Below are positions 24,554 to 33,540 of a DNA stretch of 35,950 nt, piece by piece (position 1 is the first letter of the stretch; each line of letters begins with the position of its first letter). Both the position numbers and the translations under genes were made by a program. Origin of the DNA: SHZI01 sp964407855 (GTDB taxonomy: Bacteria; Pseudomonadota; Gammaproteobacteria; Steroidobacterales; GCA-2729495). Under the pieces are notes generated by a model. The model searched no databases. It was not told where the DNA came from and saw only the letters and a program-made list of their open reading frames with translations. The stretch spans positions 1 to 35,950 of the forward strand of contig CAYOXI010000020.1 in the NCBI GenBank assembly GCA_964407855.1. The letters are read 5' to 3'.

Positions 24554-26080
24554 ATGCGGGTACTCATTCGCTTTCTGCGTCGCGGTCCGGCAGGTTCAGT
24601 TGAACAGCGGGACAAGCTGTTTGACGGCGACGTACTGACGCTCGGTCGGGCGACCGACCAGGCTGTCCAGCTCAAGGACCGGCGCGTCGCCCTGGCCCAC
24701 GCGCGGATCAGCCTCCGGGGCGGGCAACCGGTACTGCAGAGCCGGGTGCCGGCCGGCATCCTTGTCAACGGCGCCCTCTGCCGGGAGACCAGGCTCCAGC
24801 CCGGCGATACGGTCACCCTCGGTGCAAACGTCCTGCACATCCAGGAGCCGGAGCCTGGCTGCGAGCTGTGCTTCAGTTTCGCGCTGGATCCCGGGCTGGC
24901 CGCCGATGACCAGCGTCAGGCTCGACCGACGCTGCGCGTCGCGGAACTGGGCCTGGGCAAACGGACCTGGTCCTGGGTGCTTTTCGTCGCGGTNNNNNNN
25001 NNNNNNNNNNNNNNNNNNNNNNNNNNNNNNNNNNNNNNNNNNNNNNNNNNNNNNNNNNNNNNNNNNNNNNNNNNNNNNNNNNNNNNNNNNNNNACGGGTC
25101 GTCGGTCGGCTGCTGCACAGGGGCCCGTCCGAGCGCTGCCTGTGGTGCTGCCGCTCGAGGAGGCGCGCTGCGCCAGCTGTCACGCCGAGCACCATGAGCC
25201 CGCGACGCTGGTGCGACGGGATCCGGCCGTCTGCATCGACTGTCATCAGGACCTCGCAGCGGTGGCAGCCTGGAGCCAGGTAGCGCCGGTGGTCACGGAC
25301 TTCCTGACCAGTCACCCGGAATTTGTGCTGGCTGGCGAGGAGGCTTCCGGGCTCCGGTTTCCCCATGCCGAACACCTGAAGGCGGGCGGCGTGCGTTCGC
25401 CGGTCGGTGATACCGTCCTCGGCTGCGGCGACTGCCATGTCCCGGAGCCGGGCGGTGCGCGCTTCCGGCCGCTCGCCATGGCAAGAGACTGCGGTGGTTG
25501 CCACCTGCTGGATTTCGATCCGGCCTTTCCTCGCCGGGTGGTCCCCCATGGCGATGTGACTGAGGTCACCGCGTTCCTCGTCGATCACTACAGCCGCCGC
25601 TACCTGGAGGACTTTGCCGATCCCGAGGCCCAGCCCGGTGATGTACGCCGGCCAGGCCGCCAGCTGTCCCCGGCCGAGAGGGCCCGGCTGCTGAAGACGG
25701 CCGGCGATGAGGCCCGGTCAGTGGCCCGGGACCTGATCGAGCGGCGCAGCTGCAGTCAGTGCCATGAGGTGACCGCGGGCAGTGATCCGGCACTGCCCTG
25801 GAAGATCGCCCCGGTGGCGATCCGTTCTACCTGGCTACCCGGCGCGCAGTTCAGCCATGCCCGTCATTCCACTACCCTGACCGACTGCTCCACCTGTCAT
25901 GCCGCGGCCGAATCCGACCAGGCCAGCGACGTCCTGATGCCGACGATCGCCACGTGCCGGGACTGCCACGGCAGCGGCGAACCCAGGCGGAATCCCGCCA
26001 GCCTGGTGACCAGCACCTGCGTCCTCTGTCATGCGTTCCATCCGGCCGGGAGTCCACTGTGGCAGCCGGCAGGGCCCTGA
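24554..26080 (+). CDS. FHA-domain multiheme c-type cytochrome (contains assembly gap)
   Basis: This is a roughly 508-residue protein with an N-terminal FHA domain (about residues 20-95: LTLGRATDQAVQLKD, RVALAHARISL, ILVNGA). A hydrophobic stretch begins at WSWVLFVA and runs into a 100-N gap. The C-terminal domain has eight CxxCH heme-binding motifs (CASCH near 206, CIDCH 227, CGDCH 291, then CGGCH, CSQCH, CSTCH, CRDCH, CVLCH). FHA domains read phosphothreonine and act in the cytoplasm, while c hemes are attached in the periplasm, so a membrane helix in the gap is expected to join them. It likely takes electrons from the preceding membrane oxidoreductase and passes them on. No kinase for the FHA domain is seen. 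The last base of the stop is the first base of the next ATG. Confidence 0.85.
   Translation: MRVLIRFLRRGPAGSVEQRDKLFDGDVLTLGRATDQAVQLKDRRVALAHARISLRGGQPVLQSRVPAGILVNGALCRETRLQPGDTVTLGANVLHIQEPEPGCELCFSFALDPGLAADDQRQARPTLRVAELGLGKRTWSWVLFVAXXXXXXXXXXXXXXXXXXXXXXXXXXXXXXXXXXTGRRSAAAQGPVRALPVVLPLEEARCASCHAEHHEPATLVRRDPAVCIDCHQDLAAVAAWSQVAPVVTDFLTSHPEFVLAGEEASGLRFPHAEHLKAGGVRSPVGDTVLGCGDCHVPEPGGARFRPLAMARDCGGCHLLDFDPAFPRRVVPHGDVTEVTAFLVDHYSRRYLEDFADPEAQPGDVRRPGRQLSPAERARLLKTAGDEARSVARDLIERRSCSQCHEVTAGSDPALPWKIAPVAIRSTWLPGAQFSHARHSTTLTDCSTCHAAAESDQASDVLMPTIATCRDCHGSGEPRRNPASLVTSTCVLCHAFHPAGSPLWQPAGP
24994..25093. other. Assembly gap (100 N)
   Basis: A second run of exactly 100 N. It falls where the FHA cytochrome should cross the membrane. 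Additional heme motifs may be missing, and the true length of the gene is unknown. Confidence 0.97.
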
Positions 26081-28041
26081 TGCGACGCTGGCTGGCGCTC
26101 ATCGGCCTGCTGCTGGCAGGTTGCAGCGGATCCGGCGGCAGTAGTTCGCCACCGGGTGCGGAGGCGCCGGGACCCTCGCCCTGCGCGGGCAGCTGCGCGA
26201 CGGCTGCGAGCTTCCTCACGCCGGCAGACGTGGAACGGGTCATGGCCCAGGCCGTCACCGAAGCCCAGGCCCGGGGCAGCCTGGCGACCATCGCCGTGGT
26301 GGACCGGGTTGGCAATGTACTCGGCGTGTTTCGCATGAACGGTGCTCTGGATCAGGTCCTCATCACCTCGGGGACGGGTACCCGCGGCGGACTGGAAGGG
26401 GTCTCCGTCGTGCCGGATACGCTGGCTGCCATCGCCAAGGCCATGACGGGCGCCTACCTGTCCAGCGAAGGCAATGCCTTCAGTACCCGCACGGCCAGCC
26501 AGATCGTGCAGGCGCATTTCAATCCAGGCGAACGCTTCGCGCCCGGAGGCCCGCTGTTCGGCGTGCAGTTCAGCCAGTTGCCCTGCTCGGACCTGCTGGC
26601 GCGTTTCACGGCCGGCGCCACGGCCGGTCCGAAACGCTCGCCACTGGGCCTGGCGGCAGATCCGGGCGGCTTTCCGCTGTACAAGGCCGGCACGCCAGTC
26701 GGCGGCATTGGTGTCATGGCGGATGGCGAGTATGGCCTCGACCTGGACGTGACGGACCGGGACCTCAACCTGGACGAGCTGATCGCCCTGGCCGGCAGTT
26801 TTGGCTTTGCCGCTCCTGCGGATCGCCGCGGCGACCAGATCACTGTTGAGGGCAAGACCCTGCGCTTCAGCGATGCGACCTTTGCCGATCTGCTGTCCGA
26901 TCCGGTGGCCGCCCCTGGCTTTGCGGCCCTCGACGGTGTCGCCGGTAACCGGGCTGCCGTCGCCGGCTACACGTCCGGCGCCATCCTGGCCGGTCTGGCC
27001 TTTGGCCAGCCGGGTTCCGGCGTTCGTCCCGATGCGCTTGACTACGCTGGACTCGATGCCTTTGTACTGAGTGACGATGCAGATCTGGAGCGCTACCGGC
27101 CGATGGCGGGTACGGAGGGTGCCGACGCGCTGACTGCTGCCGAGGTAGGGGAGATCCTCCGCCAGGCGCTCACGGTGGCCAACCGGGCGAGGGCACAGAT
27201 CCGTCGGCCGCGGAGTTCAGCGGCCCGGGTCAGCATCAGCGTGGTTGACTCGGCCGGGACCATCCTCGGGATAGCCCGCAGCCGTGATGCGCCGGTTTTC
27301 GGCCTGGATGTCTCGCTGCAGAAAGCGCGGACTGCAGCCTTCATGTCAGGCGCCCAGGCTGCGGCTGCGCTCACGTCCGTGCCCGATGCGGTGTACCTCG
27401 ACAGCGGGCTCGTGGTCCTGGACAGCGTGTCGCCCGGAGACTATGTCCCGGCCATCCGCGCCTTTCTTGGCGCAGGCACTGCGCTCGCCGATGGTGCGGT
27501 GGCCTTCTCGGCACGGGCCGTGGGCAACCTGGCGCGTCCCTTCTATCCCGACGGGGTGGATGGTCGGGACCCCGGCCCCTTCAGCAAGGTGGCGGGTGAG
27601 GCGAGCGCGTTCTCGACGGGTCTGCAACTGGATCTGGTCTACAACGGCCTGATCCAGCACGTGGCATTCGTGCTGGGCGCCGCGCCCGACGTGGCCCAGA
27701 ACTGTACCGGTATCACCGGTTTCGACAGCGGCTTGGTCAGCAGTGCCCCGATTGCGGAGGTGGCCAACGGGCTGCAGATTTTCCCGGGTGGGGTGCCGGT
27801 ATACCGGGGTGACACACTGGTGGGTGGCGTGGGTGTGTCCGGCGATGGCATCGACCAGGACGACATGATTGCCTTTCTCGGCGTGTCGGAGGCAGGCAGG
27901 CTGCTCGGCAGCTTTGACAATGCTCCAGCCGGGATCCGGGCCGACACGCTGATGCCCTTTGGCGCACGGCTGCGCTACGTGAACTGCCCCCAGGCGCCCT
28001 TCATCGGATCCACCGAACAGGAGGCCTGCAGTGGACGCTAG
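26080..28041 (+). CDS. Lipoprotein with tandem HbpS/GlcG-like domains
   Basis: This 653-residue predicted lipoprotein has the lipobox LLAGC with the acylated cysteine at residue 15. It carries two HbpS/GlcG-like domains. The first (from about 46) shows LTPADVERVMAQAVTEAQAR, IAVVDRVGNVLGVFRMNGA, and YKAGTPVGGIGVMADG. The second (from about 345) shows AAEVGEILRQALTVANRARA, ISVVDSAGTILGIARSRDA, and YRGDTLVGGVGVSGDG. HbpS binds heme in Streptomyces, while GlcG accompanies glycolate oxidase; no glycolate genes are nearby, so a heme- or redox-related role beside cytochromes is more likely. Both domains are interrupted by long inserts compared with the usual 140-residue unit. I chose the ATG at 26080 because it creates the lipobox signal and overlaps the cytochrome stop. 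The function is inferred. Confidence 0.82.
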   Translation: MRRWLALIGLLLAGCSGSGGSSSPPGAEAPGPSPCAGSCATAASFLTPADVERVMAQAVTEAQARGSLATIAVVDRVGNVLGVFRMNGALDQVLITSGTGTRGGLEGVSVVPDTLAAIAKAMTGAYLSSEGNAFSTRTASQIVQAHFNPGERFAPGGPLFGVQFSQLPCSDLLARFTAGATAGPKRSPLGLAADPGGFPLYKAGTPVGGIGVMADGEYGLDLDVTDRDLNLDELIALAGSFGFAAPADRRGDQITVEGKTLRFSDATFADLLSDPVAAPGFAALDGVAGNRAAVAGYTSGAILAGLAFGQPGSGVRPDALDYAGLDAFVLSDDADLERYRPMAGTEGADALTAAEVGEILRQALTVANRARAQIRRPRSSAARVSISVVDSAGTILGIARSRDAPVFGLDVSLQKARTAAFMSGAQAAAALTSVPDAVYLDSGLVVLDSVSPGDYVPAIRAFLGAGTALADGAVAFSARAVGNLARPFYPDGVDGRDPGPFSKVAGEASAFSTGLQLDLVYNGLIQHVAFVLGAAPDVAQNCTGITGFDSGLVSSAPIAEVANGLQIFPGGVPVYRGDTLVGGVGVSGDGIDQDDMIAFLGVSEAGRLLGSFDNAPAGIRADTLMPFGARLRYVNCPQAPFIGSTEQEACSGR

Positions 28042-29800
28042 GCTCCGTCTGCTGCTGGCGGCCCTGTGCATGGGCGTACCGGGGCTGCCGAGGGCGGCCG
28101 ACGTGTGTCCGCCGGAGCCGGTAGCAGAGAGCGAGCGGCGACGTCCGGGCGCCGAACCGGGAAGCTTCGAAGCCACGCCCTGCAACCCCCGGGCCCTGCC
28201 ACCGCCACCCCGGGGCGTCCTCCAGGAGTTTTCGGGCTATCCGGATCGGTGGCGCCTCGTGTCCAGCCTGGGCCAGACCGGGAATCTGCGGAACCCCTAC
28301 CGGGGCAACAACTGGCTCAAGGGCGACCGCCCGGCCTTTGGTGAAGACTGGTTTGTGGCACTGACGGGGATTGCCGATACGGTGGTCGAGCCGCGGCGCT
28401 TTCCCGTCCCGGTGGGCGGGCCAGTGACCGAAAACCCCGGCAGCCTGGACCTGCTGGGCGACGGGGAGCAGCTCCTGCTGGCACAGACCCTGCTGCTGGA
28501 AGGCGTGCTCTACCAGGGCAATACGGTATTCAAGCCGCCGGACTGGGAGTTCCGGCTGATACCGGCCTTCAACATCAACTACGTGAGCGCGGAGGAGCGG
28601 GGTTTCCTCCAGGCGCCCGCCGACTCAGACACCACCCGCCGCGACGCTGCCGTGGGCCTGCAGGGCCTGTTCGTGGACAAGCACCTGCGCGACGTGTCGG
28701 TGCGCTACGACTTCGACTCGGTGCGCGTCGGCATCCAGCCTTTCAGCGCTGACTTTCGCGGCTTTCTGTTCCTCGACAGTCCGGTGGGCGTCCGCCTGTT
28801 CGGTACCCGTGACAACAACCGCTACCAGTACAACCTTGCGTGGTTCCGCCGGCTGGACAAGGACACCAACAGTGGCCTCAACAACGTGCTGAGCCGGGGT
28901 TTCAGCGCGGTCCGGGACGACGATGTATTCATCGCCAACTTCTATGCCCAGGATACGCCGACCCTCGGCTTCAGCTCGCAGGTGGTGGTTGCGTGGAACC
29001 GCAACCGCGAGCAGGGGGACCTACAGTACGACGACAACGGTTTCATCCAGCGGCCGGCTTCGCTTGGGACCGAGCTCACCCGGGATTACGATGTGGTCTA
29101 TCTGGGCTACAACGGCGATGGGCATTTTCGCCGCTTCAACCTCAGTACCAGCGCCTATGTGGCGCTGGGTGACGAGACCCGCAGCACCTTCGGCAGCGAG
29201 GGCGGTGACATCCGGGCGTTTTTCCTGGCGGCGGAGGCCTCGAAGGACTTCGACTGGATCCGGGGCCGCCTCTCCATGCTCTATGCCAGCGGGGACGATG
29301 ATCCCTACGACGATCGCGCCGAAGGCTTCGACGCCATTTTCGAGAACCCGCTCTTCGCCGGCGCGGATACCAGCTTCTGGATCCGCCAGCCGGTGCCCCT
29401 GATCGGCGGCGGTCGTGTTGGCCTGTCCGGGCGCAACGGGCTGCTCAATTCGCTCCGGCCATCCAAGGAGTTCGGCCAGTCCAACTTCAGCAATCCGGGA
29501 ATCGGCCTGCTGGGCATCGGCGCCGACCTCGACCTGTCGCCCACCTTGCGGGTGAGCTTCAATGCCAACGAACTCTGGTTTGCCGATACCGCGACCGTGG
29601 AGGCGGCCCGCAACCAGGGGCATATCGACCGGCATATCGGCCTCGATCTTTCGGCTGCCGTCATCTGGCGGCCACTGGCCATCCAGAACGTGGTGCTGCG
29701 CCTGTCGGCGGCTGCGCTTTTCCCGGGCCGGGGCTACGAGCAGCTGTTCAAGGATGAAGTGGCGTACTCGATCCTGGGTAATGTGGTGCTGACCTACTGA
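28031..29800 (+). CDS. Outer-membrane beta-barrel protein of the cytochrome operon
   Basis: This 589-residue protein has a signal peptide (LRLLLAALCMGVPGLPRAAD) and a Pro-rich N-terminal linker. A long series of alternating amphipathic strands follows and ends in NVVLTY, a terminal aromatic residue as in BAM-inserted barrels. The central strands carry many acidic and aromatic residues (NRYQYNLAWFRRLDKDTNSG, VVVAWNRNREQGDLQYDD). I do not recognise a named family; its length and style resemble porins of the alginate-export or DUF1302 kind. Lying between an HbpS-like lipoprotein and a ten-heme cytochrome, it could be the outer-membrane sleeve or porin of the redox system. AGGAGG six bases before the GTG at 28031 fixes the start, 11 bases inside the preceding gene. 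Confidence 0.78.
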   Translation: MDARLRLLLAALCMGVPGLPRAADVCPPEPVAESERRRPGAEPGSFEATPCNPRALPPPPRGVLQEFSGYPDRWRLVSSLGQTGNLRNPYRGNNWLKGDRPAFGEDWFVALTGIADTVVEPRRFPVPVGGPVTENPGSLDLLGDGEQLLLAQTLLLEGVLYQGNTVFKPPDWEFRLIPAFNINYVSAEERGFLQAPADSDTTRRDAAVGLQGLFVDKHLRDVSVRYDFDSVRVGIQPFSADFRGFLFLDSPVGVRLFGTRDNNRYQYNLAWFRRLDKDTNSGLNNVLSRGFSAVRDDDVFIANFYAQDTPTLGFSSQVVVAWNRNREQGDLQYDDNGFIQRPASLGTELTRDYDVVYLGYNGDGHFRRFNLSTSAYVALGDETRSTFGSEGGDIRAFFLAAEASKDFDWIRGRLSMLYASGDDDPYDDRAEGFDAIFENPLFAGADTSFWIRQPVPLIGGGRVGLSGRNGLLNSLRPSKEFGQSNFSNPGIGLLGIGADLDLSPTLRVSFNANELWFADTATVEAARNQGHIDRHIGLDLSAAVIWRPLAIQNVVLRLSAAALFPGRGYEQLFKDEVAYSILGNVVLTY

Positions 29801-32800
29801 TGATCAAGATCCCGACTTTTCCTGGCTGGCTGCTCCTCGGTGTTGTTATCGCGCCTGCCGGCGGTGCGTGGGCCGCTAGCGCGGATGATGGCCTTGCCGT
29901 CGAGCGCTACTGGACCACGGCGCCCGCTGCACCCCGGGCCCAGCCGGCCACTGCAGCGGCCGCGAAGAGCACCGGCTGCCTGGACTGTCACACGGCAACT
30001 GACCAGCCCACCATGCACGCGAACCCGGCGGTAGTGCTCGGCTGTACGGACTGCCATGGGGGTAATGCCGGCATTCGTCGGGACTCAGTAATTGATGATA
30101 AATCAGAACGTTATGATGATCTTCTGAAGCAGGCTCACGTTCTGCCCCGGTATCCGGACCGATGGGAGAGCCGCGGCGCCGGTAACCCCGTGCGCAGCTA
30201 CACCCTGCTGAACCGCGAGGCGCCGGAGTTCATCCGCTTCGTCAATCCCGGCGACTACCGGGTCGCGCGCGAGGCCTGCGGCAGTTGCCATCTGCCGGTG
30301 ATCGAGGCTGCCGAGCGCAGCCTGATGGCGACCAACGCGATGTTCTGGAGTGGTGCTGCCTACAACAACGGCATTCTGCCCTTCAAGACGCCCTTGCTGG
30401 GGGAGGCCTACACCCGGGATGGCCAGCCCGCGGTGCTGGAAAGTGCGCCACTGGAAGTGCTCGGCCTGACGCCGGAACTTGCCCGGGAGCGGGGTGTGCT
30501 GACCCGCCTTTATCCCTTGCCCCGCTGGGAGAATCTGCCGCCCGCTGACGTCTTCCGGGCCTTCGAGGATGGCGGCCGCAATATCCTGACGGTCTTTCCC
30601 GAGACCGGCGTGCCCAACTCCCTGGGCCAGATCCAGCGCCTGGAGGAGCCCGGACGGCCCGATGTGAAGCAGTCCAGCCGGGGTCCCGGCACCGGGGCGC
30701 GCATTGCCGTGCCCGTGCTCAACATCCACAAGACCCGGCTCAATGACCCCCTGATGTGGTTTCTCGGCACCAACGACCAGCCCGGGGATTATCGCTCCTC
30801 GGGGTGCAGCAGCTGCCACGTGGTCTACGCCAACAACCGCGATCCGCGGGCCTCCAGCATCTATGCGTCGGCAGGACACCGGGGACTGAGCCAGACAGTG
30901 GATCCCACGATCCCGAAGGATCGCTCGGGTCATCCGATCACCCATGCCTTTTCCCGGGCGATTCCGACCAGCCAGTGCATGGTCTGCCACATGCACCAGC
31001 CCAACATGTTCATGAACAGCTATCTCGGCTTCACGATGTGGGATTACGAATCCGATGCTCCGGTGATGTGGCCGGCAGAACAGCAGTATCCGGATGCCGA
31101 GCAGATGAGACGCGTGCTCGATCGCAATCCGGAGGGCGCAGCGCCCCGGGGCAACTGGGCGGATGAGGAATTCCTCGCTGCGGTGTCGGAGCTGAATCCC
31201 TCGCTGAAGGACACCCAGTTTGCCGACTATCACGGCCATGGCTGGAATTTCCGCGCCGTGTTCAAGCGGGACCGCAAGGGCAACCTGCTGGATGCCGCGG
31301 GTGGACTGGTGCCGGCCGATGATCCGGAGAAATGGGCCAAGGCCGTGCACCTGCAGTCCATCCACGTGGACGTCGGGATGCAGTGCGTGGACTGTCACTA
31401 CGCCCAGGATTCGCATGGCACCGGGCACCTGGTGGCGGAAGTCGCCCAGGCGGTCGAGATTGACTGCAAGGACTGCCATGGCACGAGCCGGGACTATCCC
31501 ACGCTGCGCACCTCGGGAACCGCGGCGGGTCCGGTCGGCACCGATCTGGCCCTTATCCGTAACCCGGATGGCCGGCTGCGCTTCGAGTGGCGGGACGACA
31601 AGCTGATCCAGCGCTCAGCCGTGGATGCGACCCTCGAATGGACGGTGTCCCTGGTCCGGGACTCCATCACGGCGGGCAATGCGGCCTACAACGAGAAAGC
31701 GGCCCGGGCCAAGCTGATGGCGAAGGACCCGGTTGGCCAGCACTTCGGGCTGGACGTCAGCTGGGAGCAGCTGGCCCACAGCGATGACCAGATGGAGTGC
31801 TACGCCTGCCATACCTCATGGACCACCAGTTGCGGTGGCTGCCACCTGCCCATCGAAGCCAACTGGAAGACCGAACGTCACCGGCCCGAGGGCGGCATGT
31901 CGCGCAACTACGCCACCTACAACCCCCAGGTCGCCCGGGACGAAGTCTTCATGCTGGGCCGGCGCGGTCCTGCCGAGGACTACAAGATCGCGCCGGTGCG
32001 TTCATCCTCGGCGCTGGTGCTCTCATCCACCAATGCCAACCGCGAGAAAATCTACATCCAGCAGCCGCCCATTGCCGCTTCCGGCTACTCCAGCCAGGCG
32101 ATGAATCCCCACTATCCCCATACCGAGCGCAGGACGGAGACCAAGACCTGCAGTGATTGCCACCTGAGCAGCGCCGGCGACAACAACGCGATCCTCGCGC
32201 AGACGCTCGGTCACGGCACGCAGTTCATCAACTTCCTGGGACTGAATGCCTGGATCGGGGAAGAACGCGCCGTCACTGCCGTGCAGGTGACAGAATGGGA
32301 CGAGCCCCAGGCGGTGCTCGGCAGCTACCTGCAGCGCTATGCCTACCCGGATTTCTTCCGGGCCCACGAGCGCCGCGGTCTGGTGCTCCCGGTCGCCGAA
32401 TCTCACCGTGCTGGAACCGCGTCCTGCCTGCAGCTGCGGGGTGAGTACCTGTACGTCGCCGAGGGGCGCCGCGGATTCCGCGTCTACGATGTCGCCGGCA
32501 TCGCCAACAAGGGCATCAGCCAGAAGATCATCAGTGCACCTTTCGGACCGCTGGGCCAGAAAACCATCGTTCCGACCCGCAATGCCACCTGTGTCAGCCT
32601 GGCCACGACCCAGCCGGTACACCCGCCGCGGAACCAGGGCGAGCTGATGCGGGATGAGAACCTGGAGCAGCCGTTCAACTCGATCTACGACTATGCCGTG
32701 ATCAGCGATGCGGAGGAGGGGCTGATCCTGGTGGACATCAACACCCTGGCCGACGGCGAGTTTCGCAACAACTTCCTCGAGCGTGCCCTGACCTGGGATG

Positions 32801-33540
32801 CGGATGGGGCCCTGCAGGGCGCCCGTCACGTCACGGTAGCCGGCAATACCCTGTACATCGCCACGCCCCGGGGTATCGCGGTGGTGGACGTCACGGAGGC
32901 GCTCGCGCCCCGGCTGCTCACCACGGTGCCTCTGCCGGGCGCGCGGGCCTCGATGCAGCAATTCCGCTACCTGTTCGTGACTGATGGCGAAGGCTTGAAG
33001 GTGGTAGACATCACCTGGCCAGAGCGCGCGTCGGTCGTTGCGGGTGCCAGTGTGCCGCTGCGTGACGCGCGGAAGGTGTTTGTCAGCCGCACCTATGCGT
33101 ATGTGGCGGCCGGCAGCCAGGGACTGGCGATCATTGATGTCGAGAAACCCACCGAGCCCCGCCTGTTCCAGCTGTATGACGCGGGTGGCCAGATCCGGGA
33201 TGCGCGGGACGTGGTGGTGGCCTCGACCAACGCGTCGCTATTTGCCTATGTGGCCGACGGCACAGCGGGACTCAAGGTGCTCCAGCTCACCTCTCCGCAG
33301 AGCCAGCCCAACTTCTATGGCTTCAGTCCGGAGCCGCGGCCGCAGCTCATCGCCCGTCGTGGCACCCGTTCCCCGGCGCTGTCGCTCTCTCGGCCCCTGG
33401 AGCGGGACCGGGCGGTGGACGAGAGTGGCGGACAGGTTGCGGTCTTCGGCCGCCGGGGTTCCCGGCCGTTTACCGCCGGGGAAATGCGCAACCTTTATCT
33501 GAGTGCTACGGGCGAACTATGGGTTACGGCAGATGACTGA
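29800..33540 (+). CDS. Ten-heme c-type cytochrome fused to LVIVD-type beta-propeller
   Basis: This 1246-residue exported protein has a signal peptide (WLLLGVVIAPAGGAWA). Residues 60-790 contain ten CxxCH motifs, starting at C60, C82, C160, C336, C393, C529, C556, C667, C678 and C784. Additional histidines nearby (HMHQPNMF, HSDDQ, HYPH) could be distal ligands. From about residue 860 to 1170 there are LVIVD-like repeats (YLYVAEGRRGFRVYDV, LYIATPRGIAVVDVTEA, YLFVTDGEGLKVVDI, YAYVAAGSQGLAIIDVEKP, FAYVADGTAGLKVLQL) that should form a beta-propeller. No terminal-reductase active-site signature was recognised, so it may be an electron-carrying or oxidoreductase subunit in the periplasm or at the outer membrane. 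Its ATG overlaps the barrel gene's stop by one base. Bases about 30087-30130 use AT-rich codons unlike the rest of the gene. Confidence 0.88.
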   Translation: MIKIPTFPGWLLLGVVIAPAGGAWAASADDGLAVERYWTTAPAAPRAQPATAAAAKSTGCLDCHTATDQPTMHANPAVVLGCTDCHGGNAGIRRDSVIDDKSERYDDLLKQAHVLPRYPDRWESRGAGNPVRSYTLLNREAPEFIRFVNPGDYRVAREACGSCHLPVIEAAERSLMATNAMFWSGAAYNNGILPFKTPLLGEAYTRDGQPAVLESAPLEVLGLTPELARERGVLTRLYPLPRWENLPPADVFRAFEDGGRNILTVFPETGVPNSLGQIQRLEEPGRPDVKQSSRGPGTGARIAVPVLNIHKTRLNDPLMWFLGTNDQPGDYRSSGCSSCHVVYANNRDPRASSIYASAGHRGLSQTVDPTIPKDRSGHPITHAFSRAIPTSQCMVCHMHQPNMFMNSYLGFTMWDYESDAPVMWPAEQQYPDAEQMRRVLDRNPEGAAPRGNWADEEFLAAVSELNPSLKDTQFADYHGHGWNFRAVFKRDRKGNLLDAAGGLVPADDPEKWAKAVHLQSIHVDVGMQCVDCHYAQDSHGTGHLVAEVAQAVEIDCKDCHGTSRDYPTLRTSGTAAGPVGTDLALIRNPDGRLRFEWRDDKLIQRSAVDATLEWTVSLVRDSITAGNAAYNEKAARAKLMAKDPVGQHFGLDVSWEQLAHSDDQMECYACHTSWTTSCGGCHLPIEANWKTERHRPEGGMSRNYATYNPQVARDEVFMLGRRGPAEDYKIAPVRSSSALVLSSTNANREKIYIQQPPIAASGYSSQAMNPHYPHTERRTETKTCSDCHLSSAGDNNAILAQTLGHGTQFINFLGLNAWIGEERAVTAVQVTEWDEPQAVLGSYLQRYAYPDFFRAHERRGLVLPVAESHRAGTASCLQLRGEYLYVAEGRRGFRVYDVAGIANKGISQKIISAPFGPLGQKTIVPTRNATCVSLATTQPVHPPRNQGELMRDENLEQPFNSIYDYAVISDAEEGLILVDINTLADGEFRNNFLERALTWDADGALQGARHVTVAGNTLYIATPRGIAVVDVTEALAPRLLTTVPLPGARASMQQFRYLFVTDGEGLKVVDITWPERASVVAGASVPLRDARKVFVSRTYAYVAAGSQGLAIIDVEKPTEPRLFQLYDAGGQIRDARDVVVASTNASLFAYVADGTAGLKVLQLTSPQSQPNFYGFSPEPRPQLIARRGTRSPALSLSRPLERDRAVDESGGQVAVFGRRGSRPFTAGEMRNLYLSATGELWVTADD

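Noticed and set aside
26080..28041. GlcG of a glycolate oxidase operon
   Set aside because: No glcD, glcE or glcF genes are nearby, and the protein is a lipid-anchored tandem form in a cytochrome operon.
32450..33300. DNA-level tandem repeats in the cytochrome 3' region
   Set aside because: The similarity is at the protein level (propeller repeats); the nucleotide sequences are diverged and do not form a repeat array.
29800..33540. MtrC/OmcA-type surface decaheme cytochrome
   Set aside because: It has ten heme motifs but no lipobox and a C-terminal propeller; the spacing and length do not match those families by eye.
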